Part shown: piece by piece, positions 8,348 through 16,091 of the stretch
How the letters are laid out: the number at the start of each line of letters is the position of its first letter
Numbering within the stretch: the first letter of the stretch is position 1
Assembly: GCF_000426045.1 (NCBI RefSeq)
Contig: NZ_AUEP01000008.1
Location: 62,001-126,000 of the forward strand
Source of the DNA: Marmoricola sp. URHB0036
Lineage (GTDB): Bacteria > Actinomycetota > Actinomycetes > Propionibacteriales > Nocardioidaceae
Length of the DNA: 64,000 nucleotides
Direction: 5' to 3'
Made by a program: the position numbers and the translations under genes
The notes under the pieces: generated by a model
The model's input: only the letters and a program-made list of their open reading frames with translations
Databases searched by the model: none
What the model was told of the DNA's origin: nothing

Positions 8348-9286
8348 CTAGACGACGGACCGCCACCAGGTGACGGTTTCCTTGGCCGCCACGTCGAGCG
8401 GGGTGGGCGCCTGTCCCAGCAACGCTTCGCTGCGGCTGGAGTCGAGCACGAACGGCGCCGAGAACTGGTAGGAGGTCTCGGCCAGCTCACGGGCCTCCCC
8501 GGAGACCAGGCCGGAGACCTTCAGCACCCACGCGGGCAGCGCCCACATCCGCGGCGCCGGCACCCCAGCGGCCGCAGCCAGCGCCCGGACCATCTCCCGC
8601 TGGGTGACCGCCGGCGCGGTCGGCGCGTGCAGGAAGCTGTTCCACAGCTCCGGCGTCCGGGCAGCCGTGATCATCGCCCGCGCAAGATCCGGCACGTAGG
8701 TGAACGAGTGCGGCTGGTCGAGGCTGCCGACGACGTTGACGGTCTTGCCGTCGAGCACCTTGGGCACCACGCGGTCGCCGGCGTGCGCCATCAGCACCGA
8801 CGGGCCGAAGAAGTCGGAGGCGGCCACGCTGACCGTCGGGGTGGGCGAGGCGTCGCGGGCGCGGAGCAGTTCGGCGCGGATCCCGAGCTTGCCGCGGGTG
8901 GCGTCGCGAGGCAGGTCCTCGGTCATCGGGGCCTCGACCTCGCCGTAGGAGTAGAGGCTCTCGGGGAAGACGACCACTGCCCCGGCGCGTCCGGCCGCGT
9001 CGAGGACGACCGCCTCGGTGGCCGGCAGCTCGGCACGCCAGACCTTGGCGTCGTACGCCGAACCGTGCGCGCAGTGGTAGACGGCCACAGCACCGGCGAG
9101 CTGCTCGTCGAGCCCCTCCGCCCGGGAGACGTCGACGCTGCGTCGGTCGATCATCGGGTGCTCGGGACCGCTGCCGGAGCGGGTGAGCAGTCGGACCTGG
9201 TGTCCCTGCTCGGCCAGCTGGAGGGCGACCGTGGCACCGACCGGACCGGCACCGACGACGACGTGGAGCTCGGATGTGTGGGACAT
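8348..9286 (-). CDS. NAD(P)-dependent epimerase/reductase-like protein
   Basis: Extended-SDR-type protein of 312 aa. The Rossmann motif VVGAGPVGATVALQLAEQG starts at residue 8, but the usual YxxxK is replaced by a YSYGE segment, so catalysis may be atypical. FFGPSVLM and SFTYVPDLARAM match NAD-dependent epimerase proteins. The ATG at 9286 has GAAAGG upstream. It diverges from a TetR gene, and two AGAGCAsTGCTCT palindromes lie between, so it is probably that regulator's target. Confidence 0.82.
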   Translation of the reverse strand: MSHTSELHVVVGAGPVGATVALQLAEQGHQVRLLTRSGSGPEHPMIDRRSVDVSRAEGLDEQLAGAVAVYHCAHGSAYDAKVWRAELPATEAVVLDAAGRAGAVVVFPESLYSYGEVEAPMTEDLPRDATRGKLGIRAELLRARDASPTPTVSVAASDFFGPSVLMAHAGDRVVPKVLDGKTVNVVGSLDQPHSFTYVPDLARAMITAARTPELWNSFLHAPTAPAVTQREMVRALAAAAGVPAPRMWALPAWVLKVSGLVSGEARELAETSYQFSAPFVLDSSRSEALLGQAPTPLDVAAKETVTWWRSVV

Positions 9287-9311
9287 GGCATGACCTTTCG
9301 TGGGAGGAAGC

Positions 9312-9326
9312 GAGAGCACTGCTCTC
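9312..9326. promoter_or_regulatory. Palindromic TetR operator, copy 1
   Basis: GAGAGCACTGCTCTC is a 15-bp palindrome with one central base, located 25 bp upstream of the oxidoreductase start. It shares the core AGAGCA-s-TGCTCT with a second copy at 9362-9374. The two sites flank the promoters of the divergent oxidoreductase and tetR genes. Confidence 0.7.
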
Positions 9327-9361
9327 TGAACCAAGAGTGACAAGGGCGAGACACAAAGTCA

Positions 9362-9374
9362 AGAGCAGTGCTCT
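9362..9374. promoter_or_regulatory. Palindromic TetR operator, copy 2
   Basis: AGAGCAGTGCTCT repeats the core of the palindrome at 9312-9326, with centres 49 bp apart. It lies 40 bp before the tetR ATG and suggests autoregulation. A further TGCTC half-site follows at 9381. Confidence 0.68.
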
Positions 9375-9414
9375 CTTTCGTGCTCATTGCTCTCGGTTCT
9401 GTCATGATGGCGTC

Positions 9415-10125
9415 ATGCCGGACTCAGCAACGCCACGCCAGCGGGCCCGCGCCCAGACCCTCGCGGACATCACCCGGATCGGTCGCAGCCACCTCGCGAC
9501 CGAAGGGGCAGCCGCGCTGTCCGTCCGTGCGGTGGCCCGCGATCTCGGGGTGGTCTCCTCGGCGATCTACCGCTACGTGCGCAGTCGCGACGACCTGCTC
9601 ACCCTGCTGGTCGTCGACGGGTACGACGAGCTGGGGGATGCCGTCGACGCGGCGGAGGGGGCGGTCGCCCGGGACGACCTCCGCGGACGTTTCCTGGCGA
9701 TCGGGCGCGCCGTGCGCGCGTGGGCGTTGCGCGAGCCGGCGACCTACGCCCTCCTCTTCGGAAGCCCGGTGCCCGGCTACCAGGCGCCCGCCGAGCGCAC
9801 CACCGGCCCGGGGACGCGCGTCATCGGCGCCCTGGTGCGGGTGTGGGAGGACGCCTACGTCGCAGGCGTCGTCGAGGCTGCCGTCCCCGCGCCGCGCATC
9901 CCGCGTGCCCTGGCGACCGACGCCAGACGCGTGCGCAAGGAGCTGGACCTGACCGCCCCCGACGACCTGCTGCTGCGCGGGGTGCTCGGCTGGGCTGCGC
10001 TGTTCGGCTGCGTCAGCTTCGAGGTCTTCGGCCAGTACGGCGCCGACACGTTCAGTGCCCCGAACGACCTGTTCGAGCACCAGCTGGAGCTGTTGGCCAG
10101 CACCATGGGCCTGCCGGCTGCGTGA
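9415..10125 (+). CDS. TetR-family regulator
   Basis: Protein of 236 aa. The N-terminal HTH reads LSVRAVARDLGVVSSAIYRY followed by VRSRDDLL. The C-terminal half, with a WALREPATYALLFGSPVPGY segment, is the WHG-type ligand domain common in actinobacterial TetR proteins. The ATG at 9415 starts the conserved region. It should control itself and the divergent oxidoreductase through the paired palindromes. It ends immediately before the convergent ipdC stop. Confidence 0.84.
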   Translation: MPDSATPRQRARAQTLADITRIGRSHLATEGAAALSVRAVARDLGVVSSAIYRYVRSRDDLLTLLVVDGYDELGDAVDAAEGAVARDDLRGRFLAIGRAVRAWALREPATYALLFGSPVPGYQAPAERTTGPGTRVIGALVRVWEDAYVAGVVEAAVPAPRIPRALATDARRVRKELDLTAPDDLLLRGVLGWAALFGCVSFEVFGQYGADTFSAPNDLFEHQLELLASTMGLPAA

Positions 10126-11193
10126 TCAGGCCAGCAGGTTCGACGTACGACGCAGGCAGTCGGCCGCCTCGGTGACGACCCGGTCGAGCAGCTGCTCGCA
10201 GGAGGGCAGGTCGTCGATCACGCCGACCACCTGGCCGCTGGCCAGCACCCCGGCCGAGGTGTCGCCCTCGACCAGACCAGCCCTCAGCATCATCGGCGTG
10301 TTGGCCGCGAGCGTCATCTGCGCCAGCGAACGCCCCTGTTCCTTGCGCATCGCGCGCCCGTCGGAGGCCAGCTGGCGCCAGGACATGCCGCTCATCTTCT
10401 TGAACTCCAGCGTGCGTCGCACGGTCGGTCCCAGGCGCCTGACCGCACGGGACTCCTCGACCTCCTCGACCAGCTCGGTGCGCAGCATCCGGTGCGGCAT
10501 GCCGTCGACCTTGGCGGTGACGACGGTGCCGTTGAGGTCGGCCTGGAGGTAGCGCTGCTTGACCGCCTCGGGGACCGTCGAGTCCTGGGTCAGCAGGAAG
10601 CGGGTGCCCATGCCGATCCCCGCGGCGCCGTAGGACAGGGCGGCGGCCAGCCCGCGGCCGTCGAAGAAGCCGCCAGCAGCCACGACCGGGATGTCGACGG
10701 CGTCGAGCACGGTCGGCAGCAACAGGGTCGTCGGGACGGTGCCGGTGTGGCCGCCGCCCTCGCCGCCCTGGATCATCACCGCGTCGGCGCCCCAGGCCGC
10801 GACCTTCTCGGCGTGCCGGGCCAGTCCGACGCTCGGCATCACCACGATGCCGTGGTCCTTGAGCTTGGCGATCAGCTCCTGCTTGGGCGCGAGGGCGAAC
10901 GATGCGACCTTGACGCCGTGCTTGATGAGCACGTCCACGCGCTGGGGCGCATCGCCGGCATCGGCACGCAGGTTGACCCCGAAGGGCTGGTCTGTGCGGC
11001 TCTTCACCTCGATGATCGCGTGCTCGAGCTCGTCGATGGTCATGGTGGCGCTGGCCAGGATGCCGAGTCCGCCGGCGTTGGCGGTGCCCACGACCAGCCG
11101 CGGTCCGGCCACCCAGCCCATGCCGGTCTGCACGACGGGGTGGCGTACGCCGGCCAGCTCGGTCAGCGGCGTACGAAGCAGCTGCTCGATCAT
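10126..11193 (-). CDS. ipdC: FMN-dependent IpdC-like oxidoreductase
   Basis: Protein of 355 aa in the nitronate monooxygenase/2-nitropropane dioxygenase fold. IpdC (Rv3553) is an FMN oxidoreductase needed to process the CoA-thioester of the C/D-ring indane intermediate before ring opening. The barrel begins PVVQTGMGWVAG; FMN phosphate contacts are likely in QGGEGGGHTG, VAAGGFFDGRG and GIGMGTRF. The start overlaps the ipdB stop by four bases. This is the last gene of echA20-ipdA-ipdB-ipdC. Confidence 0.87.
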   Translation of the reverse strand: MIEQLLRTPLTELAGVRHPVVQTGMGWVAGPRLVVGTANAGGLGILASATMTIDELEHAIIEVKSRTDQPFGVNLRADAGDAPQRVDVLIKHGVKVASFALAPKQELIAKLKDHGIVVMPSVGLARHAEKVAAWGADAVMIQGGEGGGHTGTVPTTLLLPTVLDAVDIPVVAAGGFFDGRGLAAALSYGAAGIGMGTRFLLTQDSTVPEAVKQRYLQADLNGTVVTAKVDGMPHRMLRTELVEEVEESRAVRRLGPTVRRTLEFKKMSGMSWRQLASDGRAMRKEQGRSLAQMTLAANTPMMLRAGLVEGDTSAGVLASGQVVGVIDDLPSCEQLLDRVVTEAADCLRRTSNLLA

Positions 11194-11966
11194 CTCGGGG
11201 TCCCTGCGGACGGCACCTCGCGCTCGCGCAGCATCTTCGGGTCGAGCATCTCCCGGATCAGCATCAGCTCACCTTGGGAGGGCTCGCGCGTCGTGGGCAC
11301 GTCGCCCGACGCGTGGATCTCAAAGGACGACGCCGCCTGCACGTCCTCGACGGTGACGCCGGGGTGCACGGACACGAACTGCATGGTGTGGCCGGGTCCG
11401 CTGAAGTCGAAGACGCCGAGGTCACTGACCACGCGGTGCACCTGGTGGAAGCGAGTGGCAGCCGGGCCGGCCGCCTCGGCGCGGGTGCGGCCGACGCCGG
11501 AGACGATGTCCACGTGCTCGACGAAGACGCGTGGGGAGTGCTTGGGCACCCAGTAGGAGGTCTTGTTGTTGACGGTGTTGCCGGGGGCACCGCGGACCCC
11601 GAGGAGCTGGCGCTTCGGCTTCGCCCACTCGCCGATGGCCGAGATGTTCTGGTTGCCCTCCCGGTCCACCTGGGTGGCGCCCATCATCACGTGCCGCTTG
11701 CCGTAGGGGACCACCGACTCGAGGACCAGCCGGAACGGCATCCAGCCCTCCACCACGTCCTGGGTCACGCCGAGCGGGGGAGCACCCTGCAGGATCCGCG
11801 ACTCGCCGTCGGTGATCATCAGCAGTGGGTTGGAGGTCAGCTTGGCGAGTCGGGCGCCGAGGCTCGGCAGCAGCCCCATCGGGCTGCCCATGATCTCGCC
11901 GTCGTCGGCGAAGCAGTCGGCGATGGCGACGGCGCAGTACTCCGCGCGGCTGACCTCGTCGCTCAT
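11190..11966 (-). CDS. ipdB: IpdB-like subunit of the ring-cleaving CoA-transferase-family hydrolase
   Basis: Protein of 258 aa in the CoA-transferase family I beta fold. IpdAB hydrolyses the last steroid ring (COCHEA-CoA) rather than transferring CoA. Visible segments are GSPMGLLPSLGARLA, GATQVDREGNQN, the glycine-rich GVRGAPGNTVNN, and SDLGVFDF. Its ATG overlaps the ipdA stop by four bases, consistent with a 1:1 complex. Confidence 0.88.
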   Translation of the reverse strand: MSDEVSRAEYCAVAIADCFADDGEIMGSPMGLLPSLGARLAKLTSNPLLMITDGESRILQGAPPLGVTQDVVEGWMPFRLVLESVVPYGKRHVMMGATQVDREGNQNISAIGEWAKPKRQLLGVRGAPGNTVNNKTSYWVPKHSPRVFVEHVDIVSGVGRTRAEAAGPAATRFHQVHRVVSDLGVFDFSGPGHTMQFVSVHPGVTVEDVQAASSFEIHASGDVPTTREPSQGELMLIREMLDPKMLREREVPSAGTPR

Positions 11967-12826
11967 GCCTCCTCCTTCGCGAACGCATTCACGGCGTCCT
12001 GGTAGTCCTGCTCGCTCCCTGACAAGAAGCGCTCCTCGAAGGCCGCCCAGTCCTCAGGGGTCTTCGCTGCAGTCGCGTAGGCCTTCTGGAACTTCTCGTC
12101 GCGCTCGTAGGTCGGCGTGCAGGTGGTGAAGTGCGCGCCGTGGGGAGTCTCGACGACGCCGTCGACCATGGTGCGGTTGAGCAGCATCGTCTGGATCGCG
12201 GCGTCGACGGTCATGCCGGCGGTGTCGATGATCTGCTCGGCCGACACGTAGGCCTGCTTGGCCGCCATGCAGAACAGGTCGTCGAAGTAGGGGTCGGGAC
12301 CGAGGTACTGCGCGTTGCCGTACTGGTCGGCGCGGTTCATGTGCACCAGTGCGACGTCCAGCTCGAGGGCGGGTACGGCGACCAGCTCCTCGCGATCGTC
12401 GTACGGACTCGAGACCGTCCTGAGCGTCGGGTCGTTCTCGAGCACGGCGGATCCCAGCCCGGCGCGCATCGGCAGGAAGGGCACTCGTTGGGCCGCGGCG
12501 CGGAGCCCGGTCTGGAACATGCCCTCGTCCCACTCGCGGAACGACGCGGTCGCCTCCTGACGTGCCCGGGAGAACAGCGGCTCCAGCGGGATCGAGTCGA
12601 GCGTGGCGAACGCGAACACGACGCGACTCGCCTTGCCGGCCTGGAGGAGCAGGCCGACGTCAGGGCCGGCGTACGACACGACCGTCAGGTCCCTCAGGTC
12701 GCTGCGCAAGATCTCGCGGACCAGTGCCATCGGCTTTCGCCGCGACCCCCAGCCGCCGATGCCGACGGTCATCCCGTCCTCGATGCGACCGACCACCTCG
12801 GCGGCGGTCAGCACCTTGCTGGGCAT
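11963..12826 (-). CDS. ipdA: IpdA-like subunit of the ring-cleaving CoA-transferase-family hydrolase
   Basis: Protein of 287 aa in the CoA-transferase alpha fold: VGIGGWGSRRKPM near residues 21-33 and MNRADQYGNAQYLGPDPYFDDL. Work on the M. tuberculosis enzyme places a catalytic glutamate in IpdA (Glu105 there). Glu101 in the EWDEGMFQTGL segment is a plausible equivalent by position, not proven here. The ATG at 12826 is two bases after the echA20 stop. The longer in-frame opening into echA20 is rejected. Confidence 0.88.
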   Translation of the reverse strand: MPSKVLTAAEVVGRIEDGMTVGIGGWGSRRKPMALVREILRSDLRDLTVVSYAGPDVGLLLQAGKASRVVFAFATLDSIPLEPLFSRARQEATASFREWDEGMFQTGLRAAAQRVPFLPMRAGLGSAVLENDPTLRTVSSPYDDREELVAVPALELDVALVHMNRADQYGNAQYLGPDPYFDDLFCMAAKQAYVSAEQIIDTAGMTVDAAIQTMLLNRTMVDGVVETPHGAHFTTCTPTYERDEKFQKAYATAAKTPEDWAAFEERFLSGSEQDYQDAVNAFAKEEA

Positions 12827-12828
12827 GC

Positions 12829-13608
12829 TCACTTGTTGCCTCCCCGCGCCTTGTCGGTCCCAGCGCCCTGCCCATTGACAAACGTGTCGCGCAGCTCGTC
12901 GGAGACGCCGGCCAGGTTGAGCTCCATGGTGAAGCCCTGCTCGAACCGGTAGCTCTTGTTGACGTCGATCGGGTCGATGCCGTTGAGCGCTTCCTTGGCC
13001 ATCCGGATCACGCGGGTGTCCTTGCGGGCGATCTCGCGGGCGACGACCAGGGCGGCCTCGTCGAGCTCGTCCCGAGGGACCACCTCGAGCACCGACCCGT
13101 GCTGGACCAGGTCGACGGCCTTGATGTTGCGCCCGGTGAAGTAGAGCGTGCGCATCAGGTGGGGCGGCACCATCCGGGCCAGGTGGGTGGCGGCGCCGAG
13201 CGCCCCGCGGTCCACCTCGGGGATGCCGAAGTAGGCGTCGTCGCTGGCCACGATGCAGTCGGCATTGCCGACCAGGCCGACCCCGCCACCGACGCAGAAC
13301 CCCTGAACCGCCGCGATGACCGGCACGCTGCACTCGTAGACGGCCCGGAAGGCGGCGAAGCAGCCCCGGTTGGCGCCGATCAGCGCGTCGAACCCCTCGG
13401 TGTTCTGCATCTCCTTGATGTCGACGCCGGCGTTGAAGCCCTTGCCCTCGGCGCGCAGCACCAGCACGTGGGTGGCCTGGTCACGGCTGGCCTCGTCGAG
13501 GGCGGCGGCGACGTCGTACCACCCCTGGACCGGGAGCGCGTTCACCGGCGGGAAGTCCATCGTGACCACGCGGACCCCGTCGTCATGGAGCGCGGATGTC
13601 ACGCTCAT
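12829..13608 (-). CDS. echA20: Enoyl-CoA hydratase-family ring hydrolase EchA20-like
   Basis: Crotonase-fold protein of 259 aa. EchA20 opens the steroid D ring of the CoA-thioester indenone by hydrolysis. The CoA/oxyanion segments are RAEGKGFNAGVDIKEM and VQGFCVGGGVGLVGNADCIVA. First gene of echA20-ipdA-ipdB-ipdC, with GAGGAGG just upstream of the ATG at 13608. It diverges from an SDR gene across the second KstR2-type palindrome. Confidence 0.87.
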   Translation of the reverse strand: MSVTSALHDDGVRVVTMDFPPVNALPVQGWYDVAAALDEASRDQATHVLVLRAEGKGFNAGVDIKEMQNTEGFDALIGANRGCFAAFRAVYECSVPVIAAVQGFCVGGGVGLVGNADCIVASDDAYFGIPEVDRGALGAATHLARMVPPHLMRTLYFTGRNIKAVDLVQHGSVLEVVPRDELDEAALVVAREIARKDTRVIRMAKEALNGIDPIDVNKSYRFEQGFTMELNLAGVSDELRDTFVNGQGAGTDKARGGNK

Positions 13609-13628
13609 GAAGCCTCCTCAGCCGGACA

Positions 13629-13646
13629 ACCAAGCATTTGCTTGGT
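13629..13646. promoter_or_regulatory. KstR2-type operator between echA20 and the SDR operon
   Basis: ACCAAGCATTTGCTTGGT has the same 8-bp arms as the site at 1336-1353, around TT. It does not match the narrower AnCAAGnnCTTGnT pattern because the centre differs, so the arms ACCAAGCA/TGCTTGGT look like the better local consensus. Its last T begins the -10 candidate TACTCT (13646-13651), whose predicted start point is 13658. Confidence 0.82.
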
Positions 13647-13657
13647 ACTCTACACGG

Positions 13658-14422
13658 GTGCCGATCTCCGTGGACCTCTCCGACCGTGTCGCCCTCGTCA
13701 CGGGTGGCAGCCAGGGCATCGGCGCCGGCATCGCCGAGGTGCTCGTGCGGGCCGGCGCCACCGTGGTCACCTGCGCCCGGTCCGCGGTGGAGGCTCCCGC
13801 GCCCGGCACCACTCACGTGCAGTGCGACGTGCGCGATCCCGAGGCGGTGGCTGCCATGGTCGACGCCGTCGTCGCCGAGCACGGTCGACTCGACTTCCTG
13901 GTCAACAACGCGGGTGGTTCGCCGTACGCCCTGGCTGCGGACGCCTCGCCGCGCCTCCTCGAGAAGGTCCTCGGCCTGAACCTCACGGCCCCTCTCGTCG
14001 TCGCCCGGGCTGCCAACGCGGTCATGCAACGGCAGGGCGGCGGTGCCATCGTGAACATCTCCTCGGTCTCGGCGTTGCGCCCCTCGCCCGGCACCGCGGC
14101 GTACGGCGCCGCCAAGGCCGGTGTGGACAGCCTCACCCGCTCGCTGGCCGTCGAGTGGGGTCCGAACGTGCGCGTCAACACCGTCGACGTGGGCCTGTGC
14201 CGCACCGAGCAGACCGCCGACCACTACGGCAGCGACGAGACCGTGCGGGCCATCGAGCAGACCATCCCGCTCGGGCGGATGGCCGAACCGGCCGAGGTCG
14301 GTCAGGTCGTGGCCTTCCTCGCCTCCGACCTCGCCAGCTATGTCTCCGGCGCCTGCGTGGAGTGCCACGGCGGCGGCGAACCCCCCGTCTTCTCGCACGT
14401 CGTCCAGAAGGAGAACCAGTGA
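13658..14422 (+). CDS. SDR dehydrogenase (Rv3549c-like)
   Basis: Short-chain dehydrogenase of 254 aa. The TGGSQGIGAG motif is near residue 15, NNAGGSP in the middle, the Ser is in VNISSVSAL, and YGAAKAG holds the Tyr-Lys pair; FLASDLASYVSG closes the fold. The GTG at 13658 coincides with the transcription start predicted from TACTCT, so translation is probably leaderless. Shared regulation and synteny with echA20/ipdAB suggest a role in the HIP pathway; its exact step is not established. Confidence 0.83.
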   Translation: MPISVDLSDRVALVTGGSQGIGAGIAEVLVRAGATVVTCARSAVEAPAPGTTHVQCDVRDPEAVAAMVDAVVAEHGRLDFLVNNAGGSPYALAADASPRLLEKVLGLNLTAPLVVARAANAVMQRQGGGAIVNISSVSALRPSPGTAAYGAAKAGVDSLTRSLAVEWGPNVRVNTVDVGLCRTEQTADHYGSDETVRAIEQTIPLGRMAEPAEVGQVVAFLASDLASYVSGACVECHGGGEPPVFSHVVQKENQ

Positions 14423-15324
14423 CCGGCATCCTCGAAGGTCGCATTGCGATCGTCACCGGCGCGGGGCGCGGCATCGGTCGCGCCCACGCCCTCGAGCTCG
14501 CCCGGCAGGGCGCGAGCGTGGTGGTCAACGACCTCGGCACCTCCGGCTCCGGTGAGGGAGCGGCGTCCGAGGTCGCGCACGAGGTCGTGGCCGAGATCGA
14601 GGCGCTCGGAGGTCGAGCGGTCGCCAACGGGGCGGACGTCGCGGACTTCGAGCAGGCGGCGGCGATGGTGCAGCAGGCGATCGACACCTTCGGCGGGCTG
14701 GACATCCTCGTCAACAACGCCGGCTTCGTGCGCGACCGGATGCTGGTGAACACCTCCGAGGAGGAGTGGGACGCCGTCATCCGCGTCCACCTCAAGGGCC
14801 ACTTCGCGCCGCTGCGGCACGCCGGTGCCTGGTGGCGCGCCGAGGCCAAGGACGGTCGTCAACGAGCCGCACGCGTCATCAACACCTCCTCCGGCGCGGG
14901 GATGCAGGGCTCGATCGGCCAGACGACGTACTCCGCCGCCAAGGCAGGTATCGTCGGCATGACGCTGGTGGCGGCCGCCGAGCTCGGTCGCTACGGCGTA
15001 CATGTCAACGCGATCGCACCCGTCGCGCGCACCCGGATGACCGAGGGCGCCTTTCCCGAGATGATGGCGGACGCAGACGGGGATGCCTTCGACGCCATGG
15101 ATCCGGCCAACAACTCACCGATCGTCGCCTGGCTGGCCTCCGAGGACTGCGACGTCACCGGTCGGGTCCTCGAGATCGAGGGCGGGCAGATCTGCGTCGA
15201 GGAGGGCTGGCGGCACGGACCCCGGCGCGACCTCGGACGGCGCTGGGAGGCCGACGAGGTCGGGACAGCCGTGCGCGAGCTCATCGCGCAGGCCGCCGTA
15301 CCAGATCCGGTCTACGGGACCTGA
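14419..15324 (+). CDS. SDR dehydrogenase (Rv3548c-like)
   Basis: Protein of 301 aa of the multifunctional-enzyme-type-2 SDR branch. It has TGAGRGIGRAHALELARQGA, NDLGTSGSG, NNAGFVRDRML and INTSSGAGMQG, with YSAAKAG carrying Tyr and Lys. The GTG start overlaps the preceding stop (GTGA), so the two SDR genes are coupled. The C-terminal extension after EIEGGQICVEEGW is longer than in classical SDRs. A steroid-ring beta-oxidation role is inferred from synteny. Confidence 0.83.
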   Translation: MTGILEGRIAIVTGAGRGIGRAHALELARQGASVVVNDLGTSGSGEGAASEVAHEVVAEIEALGGRAVANGADVADFEQAAAMVQQAIDTFGGLDILVNNAGFVRDRMLVNTSEEEWDAVIRVHLKGHFAPLRHAGAWWRAEAKDGRQRAARVINTSSGAGMQGSIGQTTYSAAKAGIVGMTLVAAAELGRYGVHVNAIAPVARTRMTEGAFPEMMADADGDAFDAMDPANNSPIVAWLASEDCDVTGRVLEIEGGQICVEEGWRHGPRRDLGRRWEADEVGTAVRELIAQAAVPDPVYGT

Positions 15325-15328
15325 GGCC

Positions 15329-15523
15329 TCAGAAGCCGCCCAGCGGAGTGGTGCTGTTCGGCCCGCTGCCGTCGCGACGGATCGACGCCTCCCGGTGGGC
15401 CTCGTGGCTCAGCTTGTCGAAGTCGGGGATCGGCTTCTTGCCGCGGCGGATCTCCCGGACCGTGAAGAAGGCGAGCGTCGCGATGGCAACGCCCCAGATG
15501 ACGAGCCAGACAATGGGCGACAT
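15329..15523 (-). CDS. Small single-span membrane protein
   Basis: Protein of 64 aa. Residues 3-22 form one hydrophobic helix (IVWLVIWGVAIATLAFFTV), followed by a basic EIRRGKK stretch and a polar tail. The ATG at 15523 has a strong GGAGGGGG site. The longer in-frame opening to 15706 covers the upstream gene's leader and lacks a ribosome site. It ends five bases from the convergent SDR gene. Function unknown. Confidence 0.72.
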   Translation of the reverse strand: MSPIVWLVIWGVAIATLAFFTVREIRRGKKPIPDFDKLSHEAHREASIRRDGSGPNSTTPLGGF

Positions 15524-15629
15524 GTCGTTCCCCCTCCAGTAGGTGCCGCCAGCGTACGCCTCCAGGCACCCGATACGTTTGTGTTCGGCGGCCCCCCTGC
15601 GCCCGGCACGGGCGATGACGAGGAGACCC

Positions 15630-16091
15630 ATGACCCGCTTCACCGCAAGCAACCAGTCCACCGCGACCCTCAAGTCGTCCCGCAAGGACGTCTGGGCGGC
15701 GCTCACCGACCCCGAGCTGTTGCCGAAGCTGACGCCCTACCTGCAGCGCATCGACGTCCAGGACGATCGCTGGACCTGGAACGTCACCAAGGTGCCGGTC
15801 CTGGGCAAGTCGATCGGCACCACCTTCACCGAGGTGATGACCTTCGAGGAGCCCGACCGGATCACGTTCACCCACGATCCCGCGTGCACCGAGGAGAACA
15901 GCGGCGTCGAGGGTGAGTACCTCCTCGAGGAGGCCGGCTCGGGCTGTCGCGTGTCGATCGACCTGGGTGTCACGGTCGACCTGCCGTTCCCCAAGGCGAC
16001 CCGGCGGGCTGTCGAGGGCACCATGAAGGGCGTGATGGCCGCGATGGGTCGCCGCTTCGGGCACAACCTGCTCAAGCACCTGGGGGAGTGA
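15630..16091 (+). CDS. SRPBCC-fold (polyketide-cyclase-like) protein
   Basis: Protein of 153 aa. The N-terminus with SSRKDVWAALTDPELLPKL, the central strands ending ITFTHDP and the C-terminal amphipathic helix GTMKGVMAAMGRRFGHNLLKH fit the START/SRPBCC hydrophobic-ligand fold. The ATG at 15630 has GAGGAG upstream. Ligand unknown. The stop overlaps the GTG of the next gene, so the two are co-translated. Confidence 0.78.
   Translation: MTRFTASNQSTATLKSSRKDVWAALTDPELLPKLTPYLQRIDVQDDRWTWNVTKVPVLGKSIGTTFTEVMTFEEPDRITFTHDPACTEENSGVEGEYLLEEAGSGCRVSIDLGVTVDLPFPKATRRAVEGTMKGVMAAMGRRFGHNLLKHLGE

Noticed and set aside
11963-13333. A 456-residue extended form of IpdA reaching into echA20
   Set aside because: The extra N-terminus is Arg-rich and overlaps the crotonase gene. 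The ATG at 12826 gives the normal family length.
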